Below, piece by piece: positions 21,927-33,244 of a stretch of DNA of 64,000 nt (its first letter is position 1; every line of letters begins with the position of its first letter). Location: contig CP087212.1 in NCBI GenBank assembly GCA_020912385.1, forward strand, positions 1,364,001 to 1,428,000, given 5' to 3'. Source of the DNA: Neofusicoccum parvum. Lineage: Eukaryota > Ascomycota > Dothideomycetes > Botryosphaeriales > Botryosphaeriaceae. The translations under genes and the position numbers were made by a program. The notes under the pieces are model-generated. The model was not told the origin of the DNA. It saw only the letters and a program-made list of their open reading frames with translations, and searched no databases.

Positions 21927-23312
21927 TCAAGCCCATCCGTCCACACCGCCCGCCCACTCCTTCAGCGCCTCCACCGGAAACGCATCCGCCATAGCTTTAT
22001 ACCCCCCCGGATTCAGGTGCAAATAATCTCCTGAATCATACTCCGCCCTCAGCTGCGTCGGCGCCTCGGGATCCCTAACCGCAGCATCAAAATCCACCAC
22101 CGCATCGAACCACCCGCTCTCCCTAATCCAAGCATTCACGCGCTGCCTCGTCCGCTCCCGCTCCTCGCTCGAGTACGGCTGCGCCGACGCATTGAACCTC
22201 GGGGCACTGAACGGCGTGATCGTCGCGCCAAAAATCGGCAGGCCAGCCGCATGCGCGCGCAGCACGAACTGCCTGTACGCGCCGAGCAGGGCGTCGCCAA
22301 TAGCCTCCTGCGCGGCCGGCGTCGCGGCGGCGGCGCCGATGTCGTTGACGCCCTCGAACACCAGGGCCCAGCGCACGCCGGGCAGGGCCAGCACGTCGCG
22401 GTCGAAGCGGCCCAGCGCGTTCGGGCCCAGCCCGTCGGCCAGCACGCGGTTGCCGCCGGCGGCCTGGTTGGCGGGCGCGACGCGGGCGAGCGCGGCGTCG
22501 CCCGAGGCCTGCAGCCGCGCCAGCAGCGCGTCCGGCCACCGGTCGTTGCCGTCGGTCGTGCTGCCGCGGCCGTCGGTGATGCTGTCGCCGACGAGCGCGA
22601 GGGCGCCGGCGTCGGCCGGCGCCCACGCCTCCAGCGCGCTGATGAAGTACCAGTGCGCCAGGCTCGCCGCGCCCTCGGCGTCCCCCAGCGTCGCCGCCGC
22701 CGCCAGGTCGCCGCGCGCCAGCCAGCTCGTCGTCCGGCTGCCCGGGTGGCTCGTTATCGCGCCGCCGGCCTGGCCGTCGGCGAGGTAGATGCTCACGCTC
22801 AGCTCGGCGCCCGGGGAGACGGGCAGGTCGACGGCGTCGGAGACTGCGAGCGCGCCGTTGGGGATGGTGAAGCCGGGCGAGCCGCCGCCGAAGGTGAGGG
22901 TGCGGAGGGTGGAGGGGTCGATGGCGGGGCTGCCGGCGCCGGTGGAGGTGGCGTTGGTGAGGGGTTGGGCGATGGTGACGGCGGTGATGGGGAGCGGGGT
23001 GAGGCCGAAGGCGTTGGAGAGGCGGAGGCGGATGCGGGTGCTCTCGGCGGTGACGTGGATGGTTTGCCGGATCGTGGTGTTGGCGAAGATGATGGTGTCG
23101 TTGAAGGGGGGCGGCGGCAGGTTGGCCGGTTCGGTCAGCTGGGGCATGGAAGCCCAGGCGGCGAGCCAGTGGCCGGCCGTGTGGTTGTTTGAAGGTGCAT
23201 TCTGGCGTCGTGAGACTTGTTGGAAAGTGGGTTGGTATGAAGGCGTGCTGGCGGCATGGTGGGTCAGGACGGTGAGGAGGAGCAGCAACCGCGAAACCGA
23301 GGGGACAAGCAT
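21927..23312 (-). CDS. Secreted SGNH/GDSL-type esterase
   Basis: Minus strand, single exon, 461 residues. The start at 23312 was chosen because MLVPSVSRLLLLLTVLTHHA is a good signal peptide; the frame is open further upstream but without a better start. A dibasic RR at about 35-36 may mark a propeptide. SGNH blocks are present: block I LALVGDSITDG (Ser about 244), block III GVND (Asn about 323) and block V DYLHLNPGG (Asp about 429, His about 432). The N-terminal 230 residues form an extra beta-rich domain typical of larger fungal acylhydrolases. Substrates of relatives include acetylated polysaccharides and lipids; the specific one cannot be told. Third-position GC is very high, which produces long spurious open frames on the opposite strand. 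Confidence 0.88.
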   Translation of the reverse strand: MLVPSVSRLLLLLTVLTHHAASTPSYQPTFQQVSRRQNAPSNNHTAGHWLAAWASMPQLTEPANLPPPPFNDTIIFANTTIRQTIHVTAESTRIRLRLSNAFGLTPLPITAVTIAQPLTNATSTGAGSPAIDPSTLRTLTFGGGSPGFTIPNGALAVSDAVDLPVSPGAELSVSIYLADGQAGGAITSHPGSRTTSWLARGDLAAAATLGDAEGAASLAHWYFISALEAWAPADAGALALVGDSITDGRGSTTDGNDRWPDALLARLQASGDAALARVAPANQAAGGNRVLADGLGPNALGRFDRDVLALPGVRWALVFEGVNDIGAAAATPAAQEAIGDALLGAYRQFVLRAHAAGLPIFGATITPFSAPRFNASAQPYSSEERERTRQRVNAWIRESGWFDAVVDFDAAVRDPEAPTQLRAEYDSGDYLHLNPGGYKAMADAFPVEALKEWAGGVDGWA

Positions 23313-25140
23313 CTTGAGCAACTGCGACGCGACTTGGAGGCGAGTGAGGAACTGGGAGTTTTCTGGGCGGCCATTGTGTTTATCAATGTCCGGGATTCTG
23401 TGTTTCTGGAGGGCTGATCCGGGGTAATGAGATGCGGCGGCGGTCAAGCGGGTGCTTGCTGGGAGCTGTAATCAGGCTAAATGGAATTGGTGATGTATGT
23501 GCGGGCGGCGGCGGAAGTGCTAAAATCGTTGCTAAAATCACTGCGGCTGTTTCGAGTCAGGGGATTTTTTCAGGAACAGGAAGTGTGGAAATAACGGGTT
23601 TCCCCGCATTGAAGAGAGGCTCGCGCGTCATCAGGTACCCCGCGATTCTCCATATGCCCGGATAATTTAAGGCTGCCTGTTAAGCGGCGAAGGCCTGCAT
23701 GTGGCGTGCTGGAGTAGTTTGGATTGGGGTCGGTTAAGCGGGCATTTTGAAAGCTGCGGCAAATTAGCCGTCATTTTACAGAGACAAGATAGAAGAGATG
23801 GCAGAACGACATATTCTGATAATTCCCATGACTATATCGGATGTCCTGTCTTGAGAGGCTGTTGTGCACATCCGTTGCAGGACTGTTCTGTATGCGTTTT
23901 CTTTGGCGTCCCGCGTCTCGCCCCAGAACGCATTTTGGACCCGATCTTGAGGCGTAGTCGGTGTGCCCACCATGGCCTGAGCTCGAACTTAGAAGGCACG
24001 AAGAAAGACAGGCTAAGAAGGACTGCAACGGATGACTGTTGAGACGGCGTGATGGTGAAAATTCTCCCCAACCGTAGGCGAAGGTGAATCTAGCCTCCGT
24101 CCAGATGCTACCCCGTGGAGGAGGAAAGCAAATGGGAGGGTCAGGAGCACAAAAAGGCCTGCGGCGTGGAGGCTGACATGTGAGCACGTAGAAGACGACA
24201 TCGGAATCGTATATTCGCAAGCGTCAGCTGCAACGCTGGCCCGTCGGTTGGCGGCCCTGGCGCGGGATGCTTACAGCACCGAGTCGCGCCATTGCCTGGA
24301 AGTGGAATGACGCGGCTTCTAGAAGACCATGCGCAGGCGCGCCACAGGGCTGAAGCATGGCGAGCGGAGCGGGCGGCACGCGCGTGTGGCGCTGTGGATG
24401 TTGTGATGTGGCCCGTGGGTGACGGTGGGCGGCCGCCCAGGAATCGGCCTGCGGGCTCGCGCGCTGGAGGCTTGCTGCGGCTAGGAACGGCCAAGTCTCA
24501 GCGTCAAAGGACTCCATCAATGCCGGCGCCGCATCACAGGCTCACGGCATGGATGCAATGCCGCCCGCGCTCGCCCAGTGTGCCCGATGTGCTCTGGCCA
24601 TGCCGGCGATGCCGCACCTCGGCGCGCTCGACTACTCGGATGGTCTGACGAAAGCGGACCAGGCTCCTCCGCCGAAGCAGCACAACACTCGCTGGCCGCC
24701 AAGCACGTGGGAGTCTTGACATCAGAAGACCTGCGCTCCGCTCTTGGCCGTTCCGCTAGGCTCGCAGACAGAGCGGAAGCGGTAGGTGCCAACAGCAGCT
24801 GGCTGTGTGCAGGAGCTGGCGGGCAAAGGCGACATGGCGTGGCTGTTTTGCGCCGAGTTTCGAGTTTTCGTTACCTCAAATTTTGCAGAAAAAGGCTCCG
24901 TATGCCCACTTGGCGTATGACGCCTTCAAGAGGCGAATTGCACAATCTTGCCCGCGGAAAACTCTGCACCAGCCCGCCCAGTATGTATCTAGACCACCGG
25001 CTCCGCTCGCTGCCAGACCGAGAGTTGTTGTTCCCGTTGCTATCTGCAGCCCTTCTTACCAGCCCGTCCATCCCGGCTCTTCTTTGGCCCTAGTACCGCC
25101 GAGGAACCCTTGAGCTTCTGCTCTTACCCTTTCTGTCACC
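23313..25140. other. Intergenic region between the SGNH esterase and the amino-acid permease
   Basis: The two genes diverge, so this 1.8 kb includes both promoters. GC-rich sequence at 24,230-24,800 contains a CACGTG site, listed separately; CT-rich sequence leads up to 25140. Short open frames have no recognisable domain. Confidence 0.5.
24704..24709. promoter_or_regulatory. CACGTG E-box upstream of the methionine-permease-like gene
   Basis: This palindrome lies 432 bp before the ATG at 25141. In yeasts CACGTG is the Cbf1 site that controls sulfur amino-acid genes; a role here is inferred. Confidence 0.3.
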
Positions 25141-27006
25141 ATGGTGTTCTCCTCGTGGAAGGGCAAGGGGGACATCGAGCCCGTCGAGGAACAAGCCGCT
25201 ACCTATGCCGACTCGCACAAGGACAGCGAGCCCGATGGCGAGATCTACCAGACCAGCGACTCCAGAAGGACCATTGGCCTTACCAGTGCCATCTTCCTGT
25301 GAGTAGCCAATCCCACCATCCTGGTTCGCCCTGCAGCGGTAAGGCTGATCGTCTCCACAGCATCTTCAACCGCATGATCGGCACTGGTATCTTCTCGACG
25401 CCTAGCGCCATCGTGTCTCTTAGTGGCAGCGTCGGCTTGGCTCTCTTCATCTGGGTTGCCGGTATGCTGATCGCGGCCGCAGTACGTTCCCTGCTCAGAT
25501 CCAGATGCTTTTTTGTTTGATATACTGACCGAAACCTTTCAGGGAATGGCTGTCTACATAGAATTCGGTACGGGATTGCCGCGGAATGGGTACGTGCAAT
25601 TATTCTCTTGTAGTGTTGTGACCGTCCTGGTACTAACGCAATCGAACAGCGGCGAGAAGAACTATCTTGAGTATGTGTATACCAAACCTAAGTTCCTGGT
25701 CACTGGCTTCTACGTTAGTCCTCCTACTCGTTTTAACAAATAGCGACTGACCTTTTGTAGACTGGCTACGTCGTCTTGCTTGGCTGGGCCGGTTCCAACT
25801 CCGTCGCCTTCGGCGAGTATATCCTGAACGCCGCCAACGTCGAGGTGACCCGCTGGAACCAGCGTGGCATTGGCCTTGCTTGCATCACGACTGCTTTCCT
25901 GATCCACGGCTTGGCTCTGAAATGGGGCCTGCGCCTTCAAAATCTGCTGGGTGTCATCAAGCTGATTATCATTTTGATAATCATCTTCTCCGGGTTTGCA
26001 GCCCTCGGAGGTCATCTGAAGATTGACAAACCAGACAATTTCTCCAATGCCTTCGAAGGCACGACCGGCTCTTCGTACGGTGTGGTGACGGCTCTCTACA
26101 ACGTTATCTGGTCCTACATTGGCTACAGCAACGCCAACTACGCCATGTCCGAGATGAAGAACCCCGTTCGCACACTCAAGCTCGCCGCACCCATCGCCAT
26201 TATCACCGTCGGAATCCTATACATGCTGGTCAACATCGCTTACTTCGCCGCTGTACCGCGTGAAGAGATTGCCAGCAGTGGCCGTATCCTCGCCGCATCC
26301 TTCTTCCGCAACGTCTTCGGCCCTAGGGCCGAGCGTGCCCTGTCCGTCTTCGTCGCCCTGTCTGCCTTTGGCAACGTTATGTCCGTCATCTTCTCCCAGG
26401 GCCGTATCGTTCAGGAGCTTGGTCGCGAAGGCATCCTGCCATTCTCCAGTTTCTTCGCCAGCAACAAGCCGTTCAATGCGCCCCTGGCCGGCCTCTTCGA
26501 GCACTGGCTTGTCTCCGTCATCATCATGCTCGCTCCCCCTCCCGGAGATGCGTACAACTTCAGTGAGTTGTCCAACCCTCGAACGCTCTAACCTCCTAAT
26601 CTCCTAACACATAACAGTCCTCAACGTCATCTCCTATCCCCTCGCCATCGTGAACGTCTTCGTCGCTGGTGGTCTCGTGCACTTGTACCTCCACCGCGAA
26701 CAGTACAATTGGCACCCGCCAATCAAGGCCACGCTGCCCGTCACCATCTTCTTCCTGCTGTCCAACATCTACCTCGTCATCGCGCCGTACATCCCGCCGG
26801 AGACACCCGACCAGAACGTTTACAACGACCTGCCCTATTATCTGCACTGCGTGGTCGGCACCGGCATTATCCTGGCCGGCGGCGTGTACTGGCTCGTCTG
26901 GGCGAGGCTGCTGCCTAAGCTTGGCGGCTATAAGCTCAAGAAGGAGGTCTTCGTCGACGATGATGGCTGGTCGAGGAGCATATTCGTCCACGTCAAGGAG
27001 GAGTAG
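25141..27006 (+). CDS. Amino-acid permease, high-affinity methionine permease (MUP1)-like
   Basis: Exons are 25141-25298, 25361-25481, 25543-25589, 25650-25713, 25761-26562 and 26618-27006, giving 526 residues. This is an APC-superfamily plasma-membrane transporter with about 12 membrane segments. The first one carries IFNRMIGTGIFSTPSAIV, the substrate-binding unwound helix of the L-type/MUP1 branch. Later landmarks are YSNANYAMSEMKNPVRTLK and NVMSVIFSQGRIVQELGREG, both conserved in fungal MUP1 proteins. The 53 residues before the first segment are hydrophilic and acidic (EPVEEQAATYADSHKDSEPD), a likely cytosolic tail for ubiquitin-dependent turnover. Two exons are tiny (47 and 64 bp), but all junctions keep frame and fall in the conserved membrane region. 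Methionine as substrate is inferred from similarity. Confidence 0.87.
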
Positions 27007-28271
27007 ACGAGAGAAGCTTGTTTCGGATTTTCAAAGAGGTGTTCACGGTGTGCGAAAAAGAGGCGGCGCTACTTGTTCGTTTGTGTGCGGATGCGATGAT
27101 ACCCGCGGTAATGGCTAGATTCAACATCCCTTCTCATTTCTACAATGAGCATATAATGATTTCCAAATACGACGATTCAACTGCAACGCTTCCTAATTAA
27201 TTGCTACGTCTGTCAGCAGCGTCTCTGCCCGAAATACAGACCTTAATCTGACTGTGCTAAGAGTTGCTGCTTGCTGAACACACAGCAGAGTCTGAGTAAT
27301 CACATCGGAATGGTATGTTAGCGTGAAAGTAAAGCTCTCCTCCACAGGCCAAAAAAGCAGGTAGGACAGCCTGTAAACACGCAAAGGGTTCGTTCTCGGG
27401 ACCACATGACCACTGCGAAATTGAGAGAGTCCACACAGGTTCAGTAGGTCCCGTTGTAAGTAACGGCTACATCGGCACCGGCTCGCTCTGTTCCGGGACG
27501 CTGGATACGGCCGCCAGCGTTCTCGCTCATAATCCTACGGCGGGTGCCTCAGCAGGCCCTTTCCCGCGTTCTTGTGGCTCCACAGCGATGTGTCCCGCGG
27601 AATTGGCCCTGGAAGTTGGAATGTCTGGTTATGGCGTTGTCATTGGAGCACGTGCTCGAAGTCGTGCGGTGCGGGGTGTCGAGGACGTTGTTGGTGAGGT
27701 CTCCAGGGGGTAGAAACACGGGACAATACTGCGCGCATGCGAGCACTAAGCGGTCGCTGTTCTTCCAGATTCTTGGGCGAAACCAGGCCATGTTAAATCC
27801 TACAGCTTCATTGGACACTCATTCATGTTGCTGAGGCAAGCACTGGATCAAGCAAGTGGCGCCGCGGATGTGCAGCAGGTTCCGATTGCCGCTGCAGGGC
27901 GGCGAGGCAGGCCATGGGGTGGAGTGGTGAGAAGGTCTCCAACGCCGCAGACAACGGAGCAGCGAGAGCAGAAAAGTTTCGCGTCGGCGAGAGAGGCGTC
28001 GCCGAAGCAGCGGCAGCCGGCAGAACAAAAGCGCCGGGGCAGGTGGTCCAAGCTCCCCTCCGAGCGGGCGCCGCCAGCCGCAAGCCAGGGCGGCGGCGCG
28101 AGAGAGCTCATCCGCCCTCCGTGTCCTCTCTCCAGCGCCGTCGTGTTCGCGCGCGCCAGACTTTCGCCCACAGCCCCCCACTGCCACGCACCGCCGTCAA
28201 TCACTCTCGCTCCCTCCGATCCTCTTCTTCCTTCCGCTCCTTTTCCCGCGTGCCGAACCCCGGTCTTCACA
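27007..28271. other. Intergenic region before DPM2
   Basis: The first 500 bp are AT-rich 3' flank of the permease. From 27,820 to 28,260 it becomes GC-rich with a CT-rich end before the DPM2 ATG. I see no gene. Confidence 0.5.
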
Positions 28272-28753
28272 ATGGCAAGTGCTGTCTGCGGAAGCCCTTT
28301 CCAGCTTCAGCAACTACCGGTGGTCGCGAAGTGCTAATTTTCCGCGTCTGCAGCTCGATCGCCTCGTCGGACTCGCCATGCTCATTGTAGCAACCGCCGT
28401 CTTCACCTACTACACCGTCTGGACCCTGTTGATGGTAACAACACTCAGCCCATCCCAGCCCCTCGCGCCCTCGATCCTCCATGACGAGACAATGTTCCCC
28501 TACGGCGCCCCTAAATCTTCGACCCCGCGCATGAACTGTCGCTAATACGAGCCCTTTCTGTCTTTTACAGCCCTTCGTCGACGAAGGCCACCCCCTGCAA
28601 TCCCTCTTCCCGCCGCGCGTCTGGGCCATCCGCATCCCGGTCATTCTCATCCTGCTCGGCAGCACCGTTGTCGGCAGCTTCCTGGCCAGCGTTATGATCA
28701 GGAGCAACCGGAAGAAGGCACTCAAGGCCGCCCAGCAGAAGAAGGCCACATAA
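28272..28753 (+). CDS. DPM2: Dolichol-phosphate mannose synthase regulatory subunit DPM2
   Basis: Exons are 28272-28274 (the ATG alone), 28354-28434 and 28571-28753, giving 88 residues. DPM2 is a small ER membrane protein that stabilises the catalytic Dpm1 complex making dolichol-phosphate mannose for N-glycans, O-mannosylation and GPI anchors. The protein starts MLDRLVGLAMLIVATAVF, has TYYTVWTLLMPFVD at the end of membrane segment 1 and IPVILILLGSTVVGSFLASV as segment 2, and ends in a Lys-rich cytosolic tail. Length and order match the family. Intron 1 (28275-28353) begins GCAAGT instead of GT, with branch GCTAAT and end TGCAG; it is chosen because only this junction joins a start codon in frame to the conserved LDRLVG. 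Intron 2 has a GTAACA donor. Confidence 0.9.
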
Positions 28754-30657
28754 AACGAACGTGCCCCCACGAGATACCCCGCCGCTTAGCCGTGAATGGC
28801 TTCTTTCACCCCGAGAGACACAAAAAAGCGGTCCTGGAATGGATGGCGAGTAGCAAAGGGGCGTACGGTTTGCTTCGATGCGGCAATGGGGATGGTGGAA
28901 GAAGAAGGCCTGGGGACAAGGAGGTAGGCGTAGCGCCCCAAAGTGGTATAATTTATAAAAACGGGATACAAGCAATCAACGACCACAGGCGTCAATGGGA
29001 GCACATTTACTACGAGAGACACTTTTTTCAGGCGCATGCGTCGTGTGTGCTACTCGGGACTGAGTGCGGTGCTCGAAACGACTTGCGGCTACTCTTACTC
29101 GCTTACGCATTTCAAAGCAGGCATTTACGTGGATGGTCAGATAGTTCCATGGCCAGATGTCTGATCCACTTTTTCTGCTTCAAAGACAACGAGGAAACTG
29201 GAAACCCAAACCGGAGACCTGGAGCACAGTTTTAAACACCCCAGCCACAGCAGACAGTCACCGCTAAGGTCGCTTCTGTCAATGCCCTGCTCTTTCGATC
29301 CACGAGCACCCCATGCTGTGCGACAGCCAAGCCTACGAACCAGTCCCTTGATCAAACCGCCCTCGCATCTCAACCCCACAGTACATCGGGTCTTCCCCTT
29401 CCAGGAACCCGCTCCAACTAGCGCTCCCTGGATCAGCTATACGAACCGCACCATCGACGTGAAGTCAGGTGGCTGGAAGGCAGTCCTTCGTAAAGTACCC
29501 ACCCTCGTACGCTCTGTGAAGTCGTGTATGTAAGTTTGCCGGTAGTCCTTGCAGGCAGGAAAACCTCGCGAACACACACTAGCAGGCACCTTGACGTAAG
29601 TTCATGAATGTTCCCCTATGGCGACGTACGTGAGGCAGAGCGCGTCGAGTACAAAGGGGAAATTAGCATTAGAACGATCTGGTGCAGCTGGACAGGTTCC
29701 TGCATTTCGTATCCACGAATGACCGTGGAATTGAGGTAACTGTATCTTGCCTTTTCAGGAAGCTCTGTACCTACGGACCCTCCCTTAGCTTGAGAGTTCA
29801 TTACGACTATCAAAAATTGTAACAAGGTAGCCTCTGCTCAAGTCCGAGTAGCAGCCACAACTACGGGTCTCTTAGAGCCGGATATGGACAATCAACCTCA
29901 ATAAATTACTCCTGGTGATGGGGTGTTCCATTCATAGATCAACCTATGCGGTGCTTCCCAACCGACAGATTTACCATGCCCCGGTGCCGTCCTTTGACCC
30001 AATCCTGTCCAGGAGAGCTCTAAATGCACTTCAGGTAAGACAAGAGAACATGTGAGCGTCGGCAAGTCTGACGAGGCATAGGTCTACTTGGACACCCACA
30101 ATGTAGTCGTTATATTTTACTACCAAAACTCTTCGATTGCGAGCTCAGTGTTGCTGTACCTGCTGAAATTGGACTGCTCCTTTATTGGAAAGAGAATCAT
30201 TCAAAGCCCTATGGGACACTGGACGTGATTATTCAGGAGGGTCTTGGCTTCGGAATGAAGTTTGCGCTCATTCAAGGCCGTTCAATGGAATAGTAGATAC
30301 TAGAATATTCATGGCTACTCTGACAGCTGGACGGATAGCAGCTGCTGACACAACCGCATCCCACACGAATTCAATAATTTGATGAGTACATAGTCTAACG
30401 TCTCTGTTACCAGTCAGAGAACATGGCTATGCACACACCAGGAGCCGACCATGGACTAAGCTGCCGGCGCTTGCATTGCGGGGCTGCTTGCGGACGCTTC
30501 CAAACACCTTGATGTCCCTGATGACGCATCTCGGATTCATTCAAAGACATTTCGATCCGTCCTAATCAAATGGATCATTTCAACTAGGTGATTGGTATTT
30601 TTACTTCGTTTCATCTACTCGTGTCTTTCTCATCAACATGACGGCTACATCATCCAA
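28754..30657. other. Intergenic region between convergent DPM2 and aminopeptidase genes
   Basis: This 1.9-kb, fairly AT-rich stretch has several short open frames (for example 29282-29533 plus) but none with a recognised domain or splice support. It may contain decayed sequence. I see no gene. Confidence 0.4.
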
Positions 30658-32293
30658 CTAATCAACCAAGATCTTCTTTTCCAGCTCTCCGAAATGATTG
30701 AAGAAGCTCTCAAAGAGGTTGATCGCATGCTCGACATCATGCGCACCGCCGGTCTCACGGATACTATGCATGCTCAGCTGCGGATTTCCGAGATCCAGTG
30801 TCCGTGCGCCCATCTTCGCGGCCAGCATTGGGCCAATGGTGCTGCCACAGCTGCTGTCATTTCTGACAACGAACAGTTGGAGAGGGACACCCTCGCCCGA
30901 AGTGGTGTTGACGTTGGTAGACGCCTTCTTCGCCCGGCGTGCCGACTCCTGGAGAAGGACGATACCGGGGGAGTTCGTGGCGTAGCGAGCGTTGGCATTG
31001 ATCTTGATGACAGTACCCTTGTTCATCTCAGGCCGATGGCTAGACTCATACTTGGCAGGGTAGTTGGGGTGGACGGAGTGAGCCATGTCGGCGGAAATGA
31101 GGAAAGAGGTGGCAAGGGTCTGCTCAAAGGCGGTTGATGCATCGATCTCGAGCTTGTCGTATGACTTGTCGCTGTTGGACTCGGATGGCGCAAGGACTGA
31201 CAGACGACGGATCACTGCGGGCAACAAATTAGAGTCAGCACCCTGGGCGGTCTGACTGCCAATCTCCTCGTGGTCGAAGAGGGCAATAAGACGGATGGTA
31301 GTATCATTGTCGAGGGCGGAGGGCGAAGAAAGTGAGTGGATGAGGCCCTCGACACTACAGAAAGACATCATGAGGTTGTCAAGACGAGCAGAGAAGATGA
31401 GCTCATCGTTCAAGCCTCCAATGACTGACTTCTGGGTGTCGTATAGGACCACTTCGAAATCTTGAATGTCTGAAGGCTTGACACCAGCCTCTTCCGCAAT
31501 GATCTCCACAATGTACGGGTGGTGCCTCTCTGTGACCGTCTTCAGAGGCTCGTACTGCCCGGTCTCCACCGTCTTATCTGTGCTCTCTCCTTCATTCTTG
31601 CCCTGGCGATTCAGCTCCGCTGCGACGAGACCCGCGATAGGGAAAAGCTGGGTTTCTTTGTTGAAGACAAAATCCTGCTGGCGATCGAGATGGATGGCGA
31701 GCGTCGGTACGCGGAGAATAGGGCGGTTGACCTTGATAAGCTTCTGCGCAAAGCTGCCGTCGCTCGTCTTGACCATTACACGGCCAGCGATACTAAGGTC
31801 GCGGTCGAACCAGGTGTGCCAGAGACCACCGCCATATGTCTCAACGCCAACCTGCAGGAAACCATCGCTCTGCTTCTTGGACACGGGCTTGATGCGGAGG
31901 CACGGCGAGTCGGTGTGGGCGCCGATCATGCCGATGGGGTTGCCGGTCTTCCATTGCTTGCCGATAGCGAAGGCGACGATGGAGGAGCCGTTGCGGGTGA
32001 GGTAGTACTTGCCGCCGGGCTTCAGGGTTGAGGACCACGAGTCTCGTTCCTGCAGAAGCGAATCAGTCTCGCGTGCCAGGCTGCATGTGGAATGGCATGT
32101 GTCTAACCTTGATCTCGGTGAAGCCAGCCTTGTCCAGACGCTCACGGGCAGATTTGACTGCGTGGAAGGCTGGAGTCGCACACTGTTAGCGCCGCGGCGT
32201 TCATTCCTGGCGGAGGAGCAGGGATTGCTCACGGGTAGGCGAAGCGTTCACAAAGGACAGGAAGTCCTCGGCGTGCTGCAGAGTGGGAGCCAT
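30658..32293 (-). CDS. APE4: Aspartyl aminopeptidase, peptidase family M18
   Basis: Minus strand, exons 32293-32233, 32169-32108 and 32049-30658, giving 504 residues. M18 enzymes are dodecameric two-zinc peptidases that remove N-terminal Asp or Glu; in yeast the relatives Ape4 and Ape1 reach the vacuole by the Cvt pathway. Visible motifs are GMIGAHTDSPCLRIKP with a metal-binding His, GGGLWHTWFDRDLSIAGRV, SARLDNLMMSFCSVEGL, LFDHEEIGSQTAQGA with catalytic Glu and ligand residues, and ISADMAHSVHPNYPAKYE near the C-terminal zinc ligand. The downstream ATG (MAPTLQHAEDFL) is used here. An in-frame ATG at 32389 would add 32 residues rich in Arg, Ser and Ala with no acidic residue, like a mitochondrial presequence. 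Confidence 0.93.
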
Positions 32294-33244
32294 GGTTGCG
32301 ACAAAGCGTGCGTGAGAGCGGGCAAGGGTGGCGATGGCGATGGAGGAGCGCTGCGAGGAAGCTCTGAGGAACAAGGCCACGGCGGGCATACAGGCACAGA
32401 CGGGCGAGGTCGATAAGCTGGCGGGCGGCGGGCACGAGACGCAGGGAACGTGACGCTGGATGACGGATGCGGCCAAGGGCGGCGCGGTGCGCAGCGCGGG
32501 CGGGAAGCTGAGGCAGTTCGGGCAGCGTCGGCGGCGAGCCGTTGGCCAATGAAGCCGCGTTTCACCCACGCGACCGATCAATAACAAAGGCGCGTCTTGG
32601 ACGTGTCGCGACAACAACACTGCGGGCATCATAGCGCCCAGAGCGTCTGCGCCCGCAGCTCCCTTCCCAGACGCCCTGCATCGTGCTCACCGTCCTTACC
32701 TCCCTCACGCCGCCCTCTGTTCGCACGTTGCCCCATCGCGCCGACCAGCGTTTGTTGAAGCTGCTGTTGCTGTGGTGAGGTAGTGTGCCTCAGCTGTCGG
32801 TTAGTGCGCGGCTCCAGGCGGAGCGGGCGAAGATCAGCTTCCGTCAGGGCAACCCGGGCCTGTTATCGTCAACCGTCGAGCAACACCCACGACGCACCTC
32901 CGCCGCCGACGCGACCCCGTCCCGCACCGCAACCCGCGCCCGCCTCCACCTCCACCGCCGCCGTGCAATGCGCAGCCATCGCAATCGCTGACCGTCGACC
33001 CTGGACGTCCTGCGCCCGCCGCCGAGGCGCCGCCGCTCCCCGTTTGCCGCTTGCCCGCTCGCTCACCAATCCACCACAAGGGGTGGCTGGTTGTCGCAAT
33101 CGCGCCTCCGACCACCACCACGGCCGCATTCTTCCCAACCACGCTGCATTCCCGCGCATCTGCGACTGCGCCGCCGTTTGATCCGCCGCCTGCATCTCCG
33201 CGCCCAGGCGCTCAAGCTTTACCGGCCGGACCTGGCGACCAACC
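32294..33244. promoter_or_regulatory. Divergent upstream region of the aminopeptidase and CDH1
   Basis: The two genes point away from each other with 951 bp between start codons. The sequence is GC-rich with no TATA box; the 32389 alternative start lies inside it. I see no separate gene. Confidence 0.5.

Noticed and set aside
22251..23192. Long plus-strand open frame opposite the SGNH esterase
   Set aside because: Mirror of very high third-position GC on the minus strand; composition is Gly/Ala/Arg-biased and no domain is seen.
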